A DNA stretch of 64,000 nucleotides from CBDEGK01 sp965237855. Its GTDB lineage: Bacteria; Pseudomonadota; Gammaproteobacteria; Pseudomonadales; Halieaceae. The stretch lies in NCBI GenBank assembly GCA_965237855.1, contig CBDEGK010000004.1, positions 992,001-1,056,000 on the forward strand, read 5' to 3'. Under the pieces are notes generated by a model that had not been told where the DNA came from, made no database searches, and saw nothing but the letters and a program-made list of their open reading frames with translations. The translations under genes were made by a program, and so were the position numbers. Positions within the stretch are counted from its first letter, which is position 1; the number at the start of each line of letters is the position of its first letter. Positions 1 to 7,988 of the stretch are shown here, piece by piece.

Positions 1-916
1 TGCCGCGGTCTTCGTCGACCACAATAGATTCTACTTCAGCCGGCGACATTGCATTGATCACCAGCTGGGCTGGATTGTCGTCCCACAACACAATATCGAC
101 GCGTTCATTGTCCAACTCGTTGGACACCGCCTGGACCCGCGAACCACGCATACCGACGCATGCACCGACCGGGTCAATGCGCCCATCGTTGGTTTTAACC
201 GCTATCTTGGCGCGGGAACCGGGGTCGCGGGCGGCGGCCCGAATCTCAATGACTTCTTCGGAGATTTCGGGTACTTCTATCTTGAACAGCTCGATCAGCA
301 TCTCCGAACAGGAGCGGCTCAAAATCAGCTGCGGGCCGCGGTTTTCCTCACTCACTTCGGTGAGAATCGCGCGTACCCGATCGTTGACACGGAACGTCTC
401 GCGGCCAACCAATTGTTCGCGGGATAGCAGCCCCTCGGCGTTGCTACCCAGATCGACAATCACATTGTCGCGGGTCACTTTCTTGACCGTGCCGGCAACC
501 AGTTCGCCGATACGGGTTTCATATTGTTCCACCACCTGGGCACGTTCAGCATCGCGTACGCGCTGCACAATGACCTGCTTGGCGGTCTGGGCGGCGATGC
601 GACCGAATTCAACATTTTCCACCTGCTCTTCATGGACATCGCCCACTTGTAGCTCGGCGTTTACCTCGGCGGCTTCCTCGGTGGTGAACTGGGTACCCAG
701 CAGGGCCATTTCATCATCACTCATCACCAACCAGCGACGCACAGTGACATAGTCACCGGTCTCGCGATCAATGGTAACAACAATGTCCGAGTCTTCGTCG
801 TAACGCTTTTTTGTCGCTGTCGCCAATGCCAGCTCAATAGCCTCGAAGATAATGGCTTCGTCGACGCCTTTTTCAGCCGATACCGCTTCAGCAACTAACA
901 GTATTTCCTTGGTCAT
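1..916 (-). CDS. nusA: Transcription termination/antitermination factor NusA (3' end beyond window)
   Basis: The first 305 residues of NusA, which binds RNA polymerase and modulates pausing, termination and antitermination. The N-terminal RNAP-binding domain begins MTKEILLVAEAVSAEKGVDE. An S1 RNA-binding domain follows at about residues 135-200, and the start of KH1 contains DPVGACVGMRGSRVQ near residue 245. The frame is open to the window edge, so the C-terminal part lies outside. It follows rimP on the same strand with a 30-nt gap, the usual gammaproteobacterial order. Its ribosome-binding region is a simple GAGAGC-type purine repeat. The call is firm. Confidence 0.97.
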   Translation of the reverse strand, partial: MTKEILLVAEAVSAEKGVDEAIIFEAIELALATATKKRYDEDSDIVVTIDRETGDYVTVRRWLVMSDDEMALLGTQFTTEEAAEVNAELQVGDVHEEQVENVEFGRIAAQTAKQVIVQRVRDAERAQVVEQYETRIGELVAGTVKKVTRDNVIVDLGSNAEGLLSREQLVGRETFRVNDRVRAILTEVSEENRGPQLILSRSCSEMLIELFKIEVPEISEEVIEIRAAARDPGSRAKIAVKTNDGRIDPVGACVGMRGSRVQAVSNELDNERVDIVLWDDNPAQLVINAMSPAEVESIVVDEDRG

Positions 917-943
917 TCTGCTCTCGCTCTCGCTCGCTCTCGC
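917..943 (-). repeat. Purine-rich simple repeat forming the nusA leader/RBS
   Basis: On the minus strand this is a run of imperfect GAGC/GAGAGC units directly before the nusA ATG. It supplies the only purine-rich ribosome-binding sequence for nusA. Slippage here could alter spacing, but that is speculation. Confidence 0.5.
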
Positions 944-946
944 ACA

Positions 947-1402
947 TCAAGTGCGGGGTTTAACCTGGGCCCTGTCTACTGAATTGAGCGGTAGCAGAAA
1001 TTCATGGTCATCGACCTGAATCACTACGTCCTCGCCCTCAATACCTTTCAGGGTCCCTTTGAACTTGCGACGCCCCTCAAAAGGCACGCGCAAACGCATT
1101 TCTATCCATTTACCTACGTATTGCAGGTAGTGTTCCGGGCGAAACAACCATCGATCCAATCCGGGAGATGACACTTCCAGTGTGTACTCACCCAGGATCG
1201 GATCTTCCACGTCCATAATGCTGCTGACCTGCCGGCTCACGCTGGCACAGTCATCAACATTGACGCCGTTTTCGCCGTCTATATATAGCCGCAAGGTGGT
1301 GTGACGCCCCTGCGACATATATTCGAGTCCCCACAGCTCAAAGCCGAGAGCCTCGATCGCGGGCTCCAGCATCGCCTGGATTGTGTCTTCCTTCGCTGCC
1401 AA
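947..1402 (-). CDS. rimP: Ribosome maturation factor RimP
   Basis: RimP acts in 30S subunit maturation. Diagnostic stretches are EALGFELWGLEYMSQGRH, the VDDCASVSRQVSSIMDVEDP segment, EYTLEVSSPGLDRWLF and the C-terminal SH3-like VDDHEFLLPL. The start is uncertain. I chose the TTG at 1402 because it follows a GGAG with 5-nt spacing and gives MAAKEDTIQAML, the length expected from remembered Pseudomonas RimP. The frame extends upstream to a GTG at 1426 (159 residues) without a good Shine-Dalgarno. It lies between a terminator hairpin and nusA and is probably cotranscribed with nusA. Confidence 0.95.
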   Translation of the reverse strand: MAAKEDTIQAMLEPAIEALGFELWGLEYMSQGRHTTLRLYIDGENGVNVDDCASVSRQVSSIMDVEDPILGEYTLEVSSPGLDRWLFRPEHYLQYVGKWIEMRLRVPFEGRRKFKGTLKGIEGEDVVIQVDDHEFLLPLNSVDRAQVKPRT

Positions 1403-1460
1403 ACCCACTCCGTGCTTATACCGCACCTAACAAAAACCCATTTCGTGCTTTTTTTGCACA

Positions 1461-1488
1461 AAACAAAAAGCCCCTAAAAAGGGGCTTT
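1461..1488 (-). terminator. Rho-independent terminator between initiator tRNA and rimP
   Basis: An 8-bp perfect stem (AAAGCCCC / GGGGCTTT, arms 1467-1474 and 1481-1488) with a 6-nt loop. On the minus strand it is followed by CTTTTTG and more T. It lies 3' of the tRNA and 5' of rimP, so it may end the tRNA transcript or attenuate read-through into rimP-nusA. Confidence 0.75.
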
Positions 1489-1525
1489 CAACATAGCGTC
1501 ACAAATACCGCTTGCGACACTGAAT

Positions 1526-1602
<77 letters not shown>

Positions 1603-1682
1603 TCAATACTTCTTCTTGCAAAGCCCCTTGGCGCTTTACTTCCGGCCTGTCTCGTCGAACAGGCCAGAATTCAAGGTGGAGC

Positions 1683-1711
1683 ATTATAGGTATCGCACCC
1701 CCCATGGTCAA
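1683..1711 (-). promoter_or_regulatory. Strong sigma70 promoter for the initiator tRNA
   Basis: On the minus strand, -35 TTGACC (1706-1711) is separated by 17 nt from a consensus -10 TATAAT (1683-1688). The following GCTCCACC is a GC-rich discriminator like those of stringently controlled stable-RNA promoters. The stretch from here to the tRNA holds only a small GGCCTGT hairpin. I see nothing else between 1712 and 1854. Confidence 0.75.
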
Positions 1712-1854
1712 CTGCTTTCAGGCCCCTGAAAGCGTTGATTTATGGGCATTTTACCGAAAGCTGCAGAGATTCTGATTCTGGACGTCAACCTGTATTATGG
1801 TCGGCGTCATTTCGACATTCTGTGTCGGCCCACCTGCTACCCGAGAGAAGTGCT

Positions 1855-2652
1855 ATGAGCGACTGGCAATACCTTACCCTACAACGAGAGGGTCGAGTAC
1901 TCACTGTGTCCTTTGATTCTGCCAGTAAGGTCAACAGCCTCAGTAATGCCCTGATGCGCGAACTAACCCAGCTCGCCATCGAGCTACAACAGGACAGCGA
2001 TCTGAGCGCCATTATATTGAGGGGGCGTGACGACATCTTCACCGCCGGCATGGATCTAAAGGACCCGGAGGCGGCCGCTGCCCGCGACGCCTCTGTGGCT
2101 GAGAAACGCATTCTCATGAAAATTGGCCCCACTATGTGTGCCGCCTGGGAGGCTCTGGAACCGGTGACCATTGTTGCCATCGAAGGTTGGTGTATTGGCG
2201 GCGGCATGGCATTAGCAGTGGCTTGTGACTGGCGCGTTGCAGCGACCGACGCCAAACTCTACGTGCCGGAATTGAAACTGGGTATGAATATGAGTTGGCA
2301 GAGCGTGCCCCGCTTCGTCAACCTGATTGGTCCGGCAAAAACCAAGCAACTACTCATTCTGGCGGAGCCGCAGGACGCCCAAATCTCTGAAAATTGGGGA
2401 CTGGTGGACTACCTTGTAGAGCCGGGCCATGCCCTGCGCAAAGCAAAAGAACTGGCCGCGCAAGTAGCTGCTCTGCCGCCCATCCCGGTGCGAATGGCCA
2501 AGCGCGCCATCACCACCAGCGCCACCGCTTTGAACAATGCCACCAGCTTCATGGACGCGGACCAGTTCATGACCGCCCAGAATACTGAAGATGCAAAGGA
2601 GGGTGCGCGAGCATTCTTTGAAAAACGACCGCCTAAATTTCAGGGCAACTGA
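1855..2652 (+). CDS. Enoyl-CoA hydratase/isomerase (crotonase) family protein
   Basis: A 265-residue crotonase-fold protein. The first oxyanion-hole segment is FTAGMDLKD (about 62-70). The second is GWCIGGGMALAVACDWRVA (about 111-129). YVPELKLG follows; its Glu139 fits the first catalytic glutamate of enoyl-CoA hydratases. The second glutamate region reads NMSWQSVPR, without the usual GAGGTQ, so isomerase or another acyl-CoA lyase activity is possible. I used the ATG after GAGAGAAG; an upstream in-frame start at 1735 would add 40 unlikely residues. The next gene follows by 8 nt. Substrate unknown. Confidence 0.88.
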   Translation: MSDWQYLTLQREGRVLTVSFDSASKVNSLSNALMRELTQLAIELQQDSDLSAIILRGRDDIFTAGMDLKDPEAAAARDASVAEKRILMKIGPTMCAAWEALEPVTIVAIEGWCIGGGMALAVACDWRVAATDAKLYVPELKLGMNMSWQSVPRFVNLIGPAKTKQLLILAEPQDAQISENWGLVDYLVEPGHALRKAKELAAQVAALPPIPVRMAKRAITTSATALNNATSFMDADQFMTAQNTEDAKEGARAFFEKRPPKFQGN

Positions 2653-2660
2653 TCACCAAG

Positions 2661-3560
2661 ATGAAGAGTACCAATAGTTCTGCCATCCCCCTGTCAGTGA
2701 CCGTGCTCGGCATTGCATCGTATTCCTGCATGGACGTGTTGATGAAGGGTTTGTCGATAGAGATGGGCACCTACAATGCCATGCTCTGGCGCACCGGCGT
2801 CGCCCTCGTCCTCGCCACAGTATTGTTCCTGGTCACACGACCACGCTGGCCTGAAAAAGCCGTTCTCAAGCTGCATGTCTGGCGCGGGCTGGTGACCTCA
2901 CTCATGGCGTACCTGTTCTTCTGGGGGCTGGTGCATGTACCCCTGGCGGAGGCCATTGCCCTGTCATTCATCGCGCCGCTCATCGCCTTGTACCTCGCCG
3001 CGGTAATGCTGGGTGAGACAATTGGCGGCCGGGCCCTGTTCGCCTCGGTGATAGGACTGGTCGGCGCCTTGATTATCATCGGTGGCAATATGGGCAGTGA
3101 CTACAGCGAGCAGGTGGGTCTGGGTATCGCTGCCATCCTGTTGTCCGCTTTACTTTACGCCTACAATCTCATCCTGCAGCGACAGCAGGCGCTCATTGCC
3201 CAGCCAGTTGAAATAGCGTTTTTTCAGAACGCCACGGTGGTTACTGTGTACTTGTTACTGGCACCATTTCTGGCCAAGGTGCCAGAACCAGCACAGGTCG
3301 GCGAACTGTTGCTGGCAGGATTGCTAGGCATCATCTCGTTGATGCTGGTGTCCTGGGCCTACGCCAGGGCAGAGGCAAATATACTAATACCGGTCGAGTA
3401 CACCTCCTTTATATGGGCGGCCCTGCTTGGCTGGCTGATATTTGCCGAGGCTGTCACGCTGGCAACGCTGGCCGGGACTGCGCTGATTGTCGGCGGATGC
3501 CTGGTGGCGGCAAGGCAACAACCGGAGCGCGTTGAGCACGTGGAAACTACCGCGGTTTAA
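2661..3560 (+). CDS. DMT-superfamily (EamA) permease
   Basis: A 299-residue inner-membrane protein of about ten hydrophobic segments in two EamA repeats (roughly 8-140 and 150-285). It belongs to the drug/metabolite transporter superfamily, which exports or imports small metabolites. The second repeat carries NILIPVEYTSFIWAALLGWL, typical of the family. It starts 8 nt after the enoyl-CoA hydratase gene and is probably cotranscribed. Nothing in the sequence fixes the substrate. Confidence 0.88.
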   Translation: MKSTNSSAIPLSVTVLGIASYSCMDVLMKGLSIEMGTYNAMLWRTGVALVLATVLFLVTRPRWPEKAVLKLHVWRGLVTSLMAYLFFWGLVHVPLAEAIALSFIAPLIALYLAAVMLGETIGGRALFASVIGLVGALIIIGGNMGSDYSEQVGLGIAAILLSALLYAYNLILQRQQALIAQPVEIAFFQNATVVTVYLLLAPFLAKVPEPAQVGELLLAGLLGIISLMLVSWAYARAEANILIPVEYTSFIWAALLGWLIFAEAVTLATLAGTALIVGGCLVAARQQPERVEHVETTAV

Positions 3561-3578
3561 ACATGGATCGACGCAGTC

Positions 3579-4436
3579 TCAAAATTGAGCGGGAATTCCC
3601 TCTGCTGTGGTATCCAGCAATGGCAACACCGACTCATCGAGCTTGGCATAGGCCGTAAACCACTCCCCCACCCACGCCGGATCCCTACGCCGACTGGGAT
3701 GATGCCCGGGCAACAAAGATGCCAATAGGGCCGGTGAAACGCTGACAATAAAGCGCGTGACCATGCTCCAGAGTCGCAACCGTGAACCAAGCTTGTTCCA
3801 TGTCCCGTCTCGTTTGAGCATCAATATATAGGCTTTGCGGGAGCACAGCGCCACATGCCCTGCCGCGTAGAACAGACCCCAGGCCCGGGGCAGATAATCC
3901 CCATACAAGGTTTGATAGACATCGAAGGCAACATTCTTGTGTTCGGTCTCCTCCACCATATGCCACAGTATCAACGAGGCCACGGCGGGGTCTGCATCGG
4001 CAAACAGCCGCACTCTGTCTTTGATCAACCACTCGGTCAAACCCATGGTCATGGCTTCAAAGCCTGCCGTGTAGGCGAGACGCCAACGCAGGCTCTTGCG
4101 CTCAAGTCGAGCGTAGTCCGCCGTCATCGCAGCTTCAACCTCAGCCAGCACACCATAGCCGTTGGCCTTGAGCATTTCATTGTAGCGACGGTGGTTGGTG
4201 TAGTGCTGTGCCTCCTGCCCGATAAATGCGCGGGCATCAGCCAGCACTTCTTCATCATCGATTTGCAGTACCGCTTCTTTCACGTTCTTGATCAGGAAGG
4301 GTTCAAGGTAGGGCATGGTGAGGGAGGCGCCGTTAACCATGTGGCTCCACTCCGGTTGGGCCGTGTTCCAGATCGGTTGACAGCTCTGCGGCCATTGAAA
4401 GGCCGGCTTGCGTACCGTGATGCTGCTTGTACTCAT
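3579..4436 (-). CDS. PF10118-type putative metal-dependent hydrolase
   Basis: A 285-residue soluble protein resembling the family annotated 'predicted metal-dependent hydrolase' (PF10118). Two ExxH-type motifs stand out: FIGQEAQHYTNHRRYNEML and HMVEETEHKNVAFDVY. They look like the metal ligands of a helical ferritin-like di-iron fold, so the 'hydrolase' label is weak. The chosen ATG has GGAGT upstream; an earlier in-frame codon at 4469 would overlap the previous gene. It lies 5 nt behind the isomerase-like membrane protein gene and is the third gene of the TetR-headed operon. Function unknown. Confidence 0.75.
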   Translation of the reverse strand: MSTSSITVRKPAFQWPQSCQPIWNTAQPEWSHMVNGASLTMPYLEPFLIKNVKEAVLQIDDEEVLADARAFIGQEAQHYTNHRRYNEMLKANGYGVLAEVEAAMTADYARLERKSLRWRLAYTAGFEAMTMGLTEWLIKDRVRLFADADPAVASLILWHMVEETEHKNVAFDVYQTLYGDYLPRAWGLFYAAGHVALCSRKAYILMLKRDGTWNKLGSRLRLWSMVTRFIVSVSPALLASLLPGHHPSRRRDPAWVGEWFTAYAKLDESVLPLLDTTAEGIPAQF

Positions 4437-4441
4437 GTGAC

Positions 4442-4927
4442 TTACTCCAGTGCTTGGAGATGTTTCCAAACCCCCAGCACCAACAGGCCCAGGGCGATAT
4501 GCACGGCGACCACCGGTGGCCAGCCAATCAGGTAAATCACATTATTGGCCAGACTGTCGCCAAAGGGGCCACCACCGAAGGCCAGGCCACGGGTGCCATA
4601 CAAGGCATTGGCAATAGCGGGCAGGGTAAACAGCCAGGCGAAGGTCAGCGCTGAATAGAACAGCCAGTGGTACTGGCGCGGAGATAGCTTGGTAAAAGGC
4701 GCCGCCAGGGCGATGGCAATCAGAATCAGCCCATTGGTGATTGCTTCCATGTGGGCCATGTTCCAGGCCCGGCGATCACCAGGCACCTGGGCATCTACAT
4801 GCTGAATAACCGGCCACAGATCAATTTCACCCAGCAGGAAAAACATATACAGCCAACCCGTCGCCACTGTACACATCAGCAAACAAGCCCCGTTGAACAC
4901 CAATAAGGTTCTGGCACGATCAGTCAT
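4442..4927 (-). CDS. Styrene-oxide-isomerase-like four-helix membrane protein
   Basis: A 161-residue protein with four hydrophobic segments (about 8-32, 62-79, 88-110, 130-155). Its second helix has AHxxxxxN, with His59 and Asn65. In styrene oxide isomerase (StyC), as I remember it, His58 binds haem b and Asn64 lies nearby. A later TRGLAFGGGPFG loop resembles the StyC loop NRGLTFG. The catalytic Tyr and Asp of StyC are not obvious here, so the chemistry may differ. It is encoded between a TetR regulator (24 nt upstream) and a PF10118 protein (5 nt downstream). The family call is an inference from short motifs. Confidence 0.55.
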   Translation of the reverse strand: MTDRARTLLVFNGACLLMCTVATGWLYMFFLLGEIDLWPVIQHVDAQVPGDRRAWNMAHMEAITNGLILIAIALAAPFTKLSPRQYHWLFYSALTFAWLFTLPAIANALYGTRGLAFGGGPFGDSLANNVIYLIGWPPVVAVHIALGLLVLGVWKHLQALE

Positions 4928-4951
4928 AGCAACCTCCTGTCTTGAACCGGC

Positions 4952-5599
4952 TCAACCGGCGTCCGCGCTCGGCCCGCACACGGCTCTGAATCCGGCCGCA
5001 ATGAACGGCACCATATGCTCGTAGGCGGCGTCAAAATCTGTGCTCTCACAGCTACCTCCCGACAATCTGTCGATACGACCCGTTTGAGCCAGGGTAATGG
5101 CCAGGGCACCGGATACATATTGATAACACCAGTGTATCTGTTCATCACTGGCCTGGGGCAATACCCTTTTTAGCGCCTCGATAAATTCTGATACCTGTTG
5201 GTCAAAAGTGTCTGGCATGAGCTCGGCACACCATACCGGCGACGTCATCACATAGGCTGCCAGCGCCGTGTAGTTGCGCCAGCCCGGATCCCCCGTCTGC
5301 TGTGCGATCTTGAGGGGTAGTAAAAAGGCACCGATTATCTGTTCCAGCGTTTGCGGTGAATCATCCACCGGAGCCAATACCTCTTCTCGACTCTGCCGCA
5401 GCTGCATCCAGCGTCGCCGGAATACCGCGTTAAACAGATCGAGCTTTTTACCAAAGTGGTAATTGGCCAGCGCCACATCCACCTCAGCACCCTGCGCCAC
5501 CTGCCGAATGGTGACCCCATCAAAGCCGCGCTGGGAAAACAGCTCCTCGGCCACATCCAGTATGCGCTGCTTCTTGCTGATTGCCGGTTTGTCGCTCAT
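4952..5599 (-). CDS. TetR/AcrR family transcriptional regulator
   Basis: A 215-residue regulator. The N-terminal helix-turn-helix spans about residues 11-57, with the family hallmark IRQVAQGAEVDVALANYHFG. The C-terminal ligand domain holds the YTALAAYVMTSP segment. I chose the ATG at 5599 because AAGG lies 6 nt before it; an ATG at 5611 is also possible. The same frame stays open far upstream into the divergent receptor gene, which is an antisense shadow. It is transcribed divergently from the TonB receptor, across a 142-bp gap holding two ATTCAAC/GTTGAAT palindromes, and heads the operon with the isomerase-like protein. Confidence 0.92.
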   Translation of the reverse strand: MSDKPAISKKQRILDVAEELFSQRGFDGVTIRQVAQGAEVDVALANYHFGKKLDLFNAVFRRRWMQLRQSREEVLAPVDDSPQTLEQIIGAFLLPLKIAQQTGDPGWRNYTALAAYVMTSPVWCAELMPDTFDQQVSEFIEALKRVLPQASDEQIHWCYQYVSGALAITLAQTGRIDRLSGGSCESTDFDAAYEHMVPFIAAGFRAVCGPSADAG

Positions 5600-5658
5600 C
5601 GCTGCCTTCATTCCCCTGAACCTGCCCCTCAATGGCGACATAAAGAACACTATAGTAC

Positions 5659-5712
5659 TTGACAATTCAACGGTTGTTGAATATTTTATATCAAAATTCA
5701 ACAAACGTTGAA
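5659..5712 (+). promoter_or_regulatory. Receptor promoter overlapped by tandem TetR-type operators
   Basis: A -35 TTGACA (5659-5664) and -10 TATTTT (5682-5687) are spaced by 17 nt. The perfect palindrome ATTCAACGGTTGTTGAAT (5665-5682) fills the spacer. A second palindrome with the same TTCAAC-N4-GTTGAA architecture lies at 5697-5712, just after the -10. Sites placed this way would block RNA polymerase, and the adjacent TetR is the obvious candidate to bind them. Confidence 0.7.
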
Positions 5713-5741
5713 ATTGTTCACAATCTAGCGAGGAAACTGCT

Positions 5742-7976
5742 ATGAAACCAATAACCCGTCGCACCCCCACAATAGCTGCCATTGCAGCTCTGTCCGCGTT
5801 GGCAACACCAACGGTTGCGGTGGCTGCCAGCGAGACGCAACTGGTACTCGAGGAGGTCACGGTGACCGCCCGCCGCCGCAGTGAGAACCTGCAGGAGGTA
5901 CCGGTCTCTGTGTCAGCGTTTAGTAGTGACCTGCTGGCTGAAAAGGGCATCGCCAACATCACTGAACTACAGCAGCGCCTTCCCAATACCACCCTGCAGG
6001 TGAGCCGGGCTACCAATTCCACCCTCACCGCCTATATCCGTGGCATCGGCCAACAGGACCCGCTGTGGGGTTTCGAGCCCGGCGTTGGTATATACGTGGA
6101 TGACGTCTATATCGCCCGCCCCCAGGGCGCTGTGCTGGAGGTGTTGGACGTCGAACGCATCGAGGTACTGCGAGGCCCCCAGGGCACGCTCTACGGAAAA
6201 AATACCATTGGCGGCGCCCTCAAATATTACACGCGTCGACTCGACAACGAACCCAGCCTGGAATTGGTAGCGGGCTACGGCACTAAAAACGCCACTGAAT
6301 TGAAGGCCATAGGTACCATCCCATTGGTTGAAGACAAGCTGTTCATCGGTGGAGGAATCGCCCGCTTGAAACGCGACGGCTTCGGTGAGTTCCGCAATAC
6401 CGGCGCCGATAACTACAACAAAGACGTGCTTAGCGCGCACGCGAAAATAGAATGGCGACCCAGCGACACGCTGGAGTTGATTGCCAGCGTGGATCGCACT
6501 GAGGATGACTCCAACCCTCGGGGCGGCTATCGCTTAACCCCCAGCCTAGTCACTGGCCAACTGCCCTACGACAGCATCTACGACAGCGATACCAGTCTGC
6601 CCAATCGCAACGAGGTGGAAACCGAAGGAGGCTCCCTGCAACTCAACTGGCAGATCAATGATACCTTCGAATTCAAATCGATAACCTCCTCACGCAAGGG
6701 TGATACCTACACCTCAATCGACTTTGACTCCACAGAGATCAATTCCTTCGACGTTCCCGCGATCAATGACGATGAACAATTCACCCAGGAATTTCAGCTC
6801 AACTACGCTGGCGACAGGCTAGTTGTAGTGAGTGGCCTGTACTATTACGAGGGCGAAGCCTGTGGTGCCTTCGATGTGATCCTGGGGCTGTCGGGTATTA
6901 CCCTGGAGAATGGCGGCTGTGTCGACACCGAGAGCTACTCGGCCTTCGCCCAGGGTAGCTACCAACTCAACGACAAGCTGACACTGAGCCTGGGCGGCCG
7001 CTATACCGAGGACAAGAAAGATGCAGATGTCTATCAGTACGTTTACCTCGGTGAAAAATTCCCCGAAGATGACGGTGGCATTATCATTGCCGTGCAGTCA
7101 GACTTTTCGGCGGATGAATCCTGGAACGATTTTAGTCCCCACCTCGGCCTCAAATATCAATTCAACGATGAGCTTATGGCCTACGCGTCGTTCACTTCCG
7201 GCTTCAAATCCGGCGGCTTTGATATGCGTGCCAACGCCTCGGTCAACCCGACTGCCAACGAACCCTTCGATCCGGAGGAAGTCGACGCCTATGAAGTGGG
7301 ATTGAAATCAGTGCTGTGGGATGGTCGTCTACGTCTCAATGCAGCTGCGTTTTACAACGACTATACGGACATGCAGGTAACGGTACAGCGCGCAATCGGT
7401 CAAGACAATTTCGCCTCCCAGGTCATTAACGCCGGCGAGTCGGAAATGAAGGGGCTGGAGGTGGAAGCCGTCGCTGCCCTGACGGAGAAGCTGACCCTCA
7501 CGGCGGTTGTGGGTTACATCGACGCCAAGTTCACCCAGGTTGACTGGTTCGACCCCATCATCGGCGAACCCGTCGATGTCTCTGACAGCTGGGTAATTTC
7601 AAACACGCCCGAATGGTCATCTAATATCGAACTCAATTATCAATTTGAGCTCGGTGGCTGGCACACGGCTCTGATAGGCAATATGGCCTACCGCGATGAG
7701 ACGCACATTTTCGAAGTGCCGTCAGAGCTCGATGAGGATGCCTATACCTTGTTTAACGCCAGCCTGGTGACGACGTCACCAAACCAACACTGGACGCTGG
7801 CACTGCATGGCAAGAACCTGGCCGATGAAGAGTACCGGATTGCCGGTTATAATTTTGCCGCTGCCTATGATGATGACGGTAATCTGATCGCACCCGGCCT
7901 GGGCGGCGAAGAAACCATCACCGGCTTTAACGGCAACCCGCGAACCGTAGAACTGTTAGTGACCTATCGGTTCTAA
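5742..7976 (+). CDS. TonB-dependent outer-membrane receptor
   Basis: A 744-residue receptor for TonB-energised uptake across the outer membrane. It has a signal peptide (about 1-29, ending TVAVAA), a TonB box (LEEVTVTARRRSE, about 36-48) and a plug domain with IRGIGQQDP and DVERIEVLRGPQGTLYGKN. A 22-strand-type barrel ends in VTYRF with the terminal Phe needed for BAM assembly. It lacks the siderophore-specific N-terminal signalling domain and resembles the broad class seen in oligotrophic marine Gammaproteobacteria. Two TetR-type operators overlap its promoter, and an alpha/beta hydrolase gene follows by 12 nt, suggesting uptake then hydrolysis of an ester or lactone. Ligand unknown. Confidence 0.95.
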   Translation: MKPITRRTPTIAAIAALSALATPTVAVAASETQLVLEEVTVTARRRSENLQEVPVSVSAFSSDLLAEKGIANITELQQRLPNTTLQVSRATNSTLTAYIRGIGQQDPLWGFEPGVGIYVDDVYIARPQGAVLEVLDVERIEVLRGPQGTLYGKNTIGGALKYYTRRLDNEPSLELVAGYGTKNATELKAIGTIPLVEDKLFIGGGIARLKRDGFGEFRNTGADNYNKDVLSAHAKIEWRPSDTLELIASVDRTEDDSNPRGGYRLTPSLVTGQLPYDSIYDSDTSLPNRNEVETEGGSLQLNWQINDTFEFKSITSSRKGDTYTSIDFDSTEINSFDVPAINDDEQFTQEFQLNYAGDRLVVVSGLYYYEGEACGAFDVILGLSGITLENGGCVDTESYSAFAQGSYQLNDKLTLSLGGRYTEDKKDADVYQYVYLGEKFPEDDGGIIIAVQSDFSADESWNDFSPHLGLKYQFNDELMAYASFTSGFKSGGFDMRANASVNPTANEPFDPEEVDAYEVGLKSVLWDGRLRLNAAAFYNDYTDMQVTVQRAIGQDNFASQVINAGESEMKGLEVEAVAALTEKLTLTAVVGYIDAKFTQVDWFDPIIGEPVDVSDSWVISNTPEWSSNIELNYQFELGGWHTALIGNMAYRDETHIFEVPSELDEDAYTLFNASLVTTSPNQHWTLALHGKNLADEEYRIAGYNFAAAYDDDGNLIAPGLGGEETITGFNGNPRTVELLVTYRF

Positions 7977-7988
7977 AGGACAAGCTTA

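Noticed and set aside
5600..6028. Upstream extension of the TetR frame, giving a 358-residue protein
   Set aside because: The added part lies antisense to the TonB receptor gene and its promoter, has no family match and lacks a ribosome-binding site. The TetR domain itself is complete from 5599.
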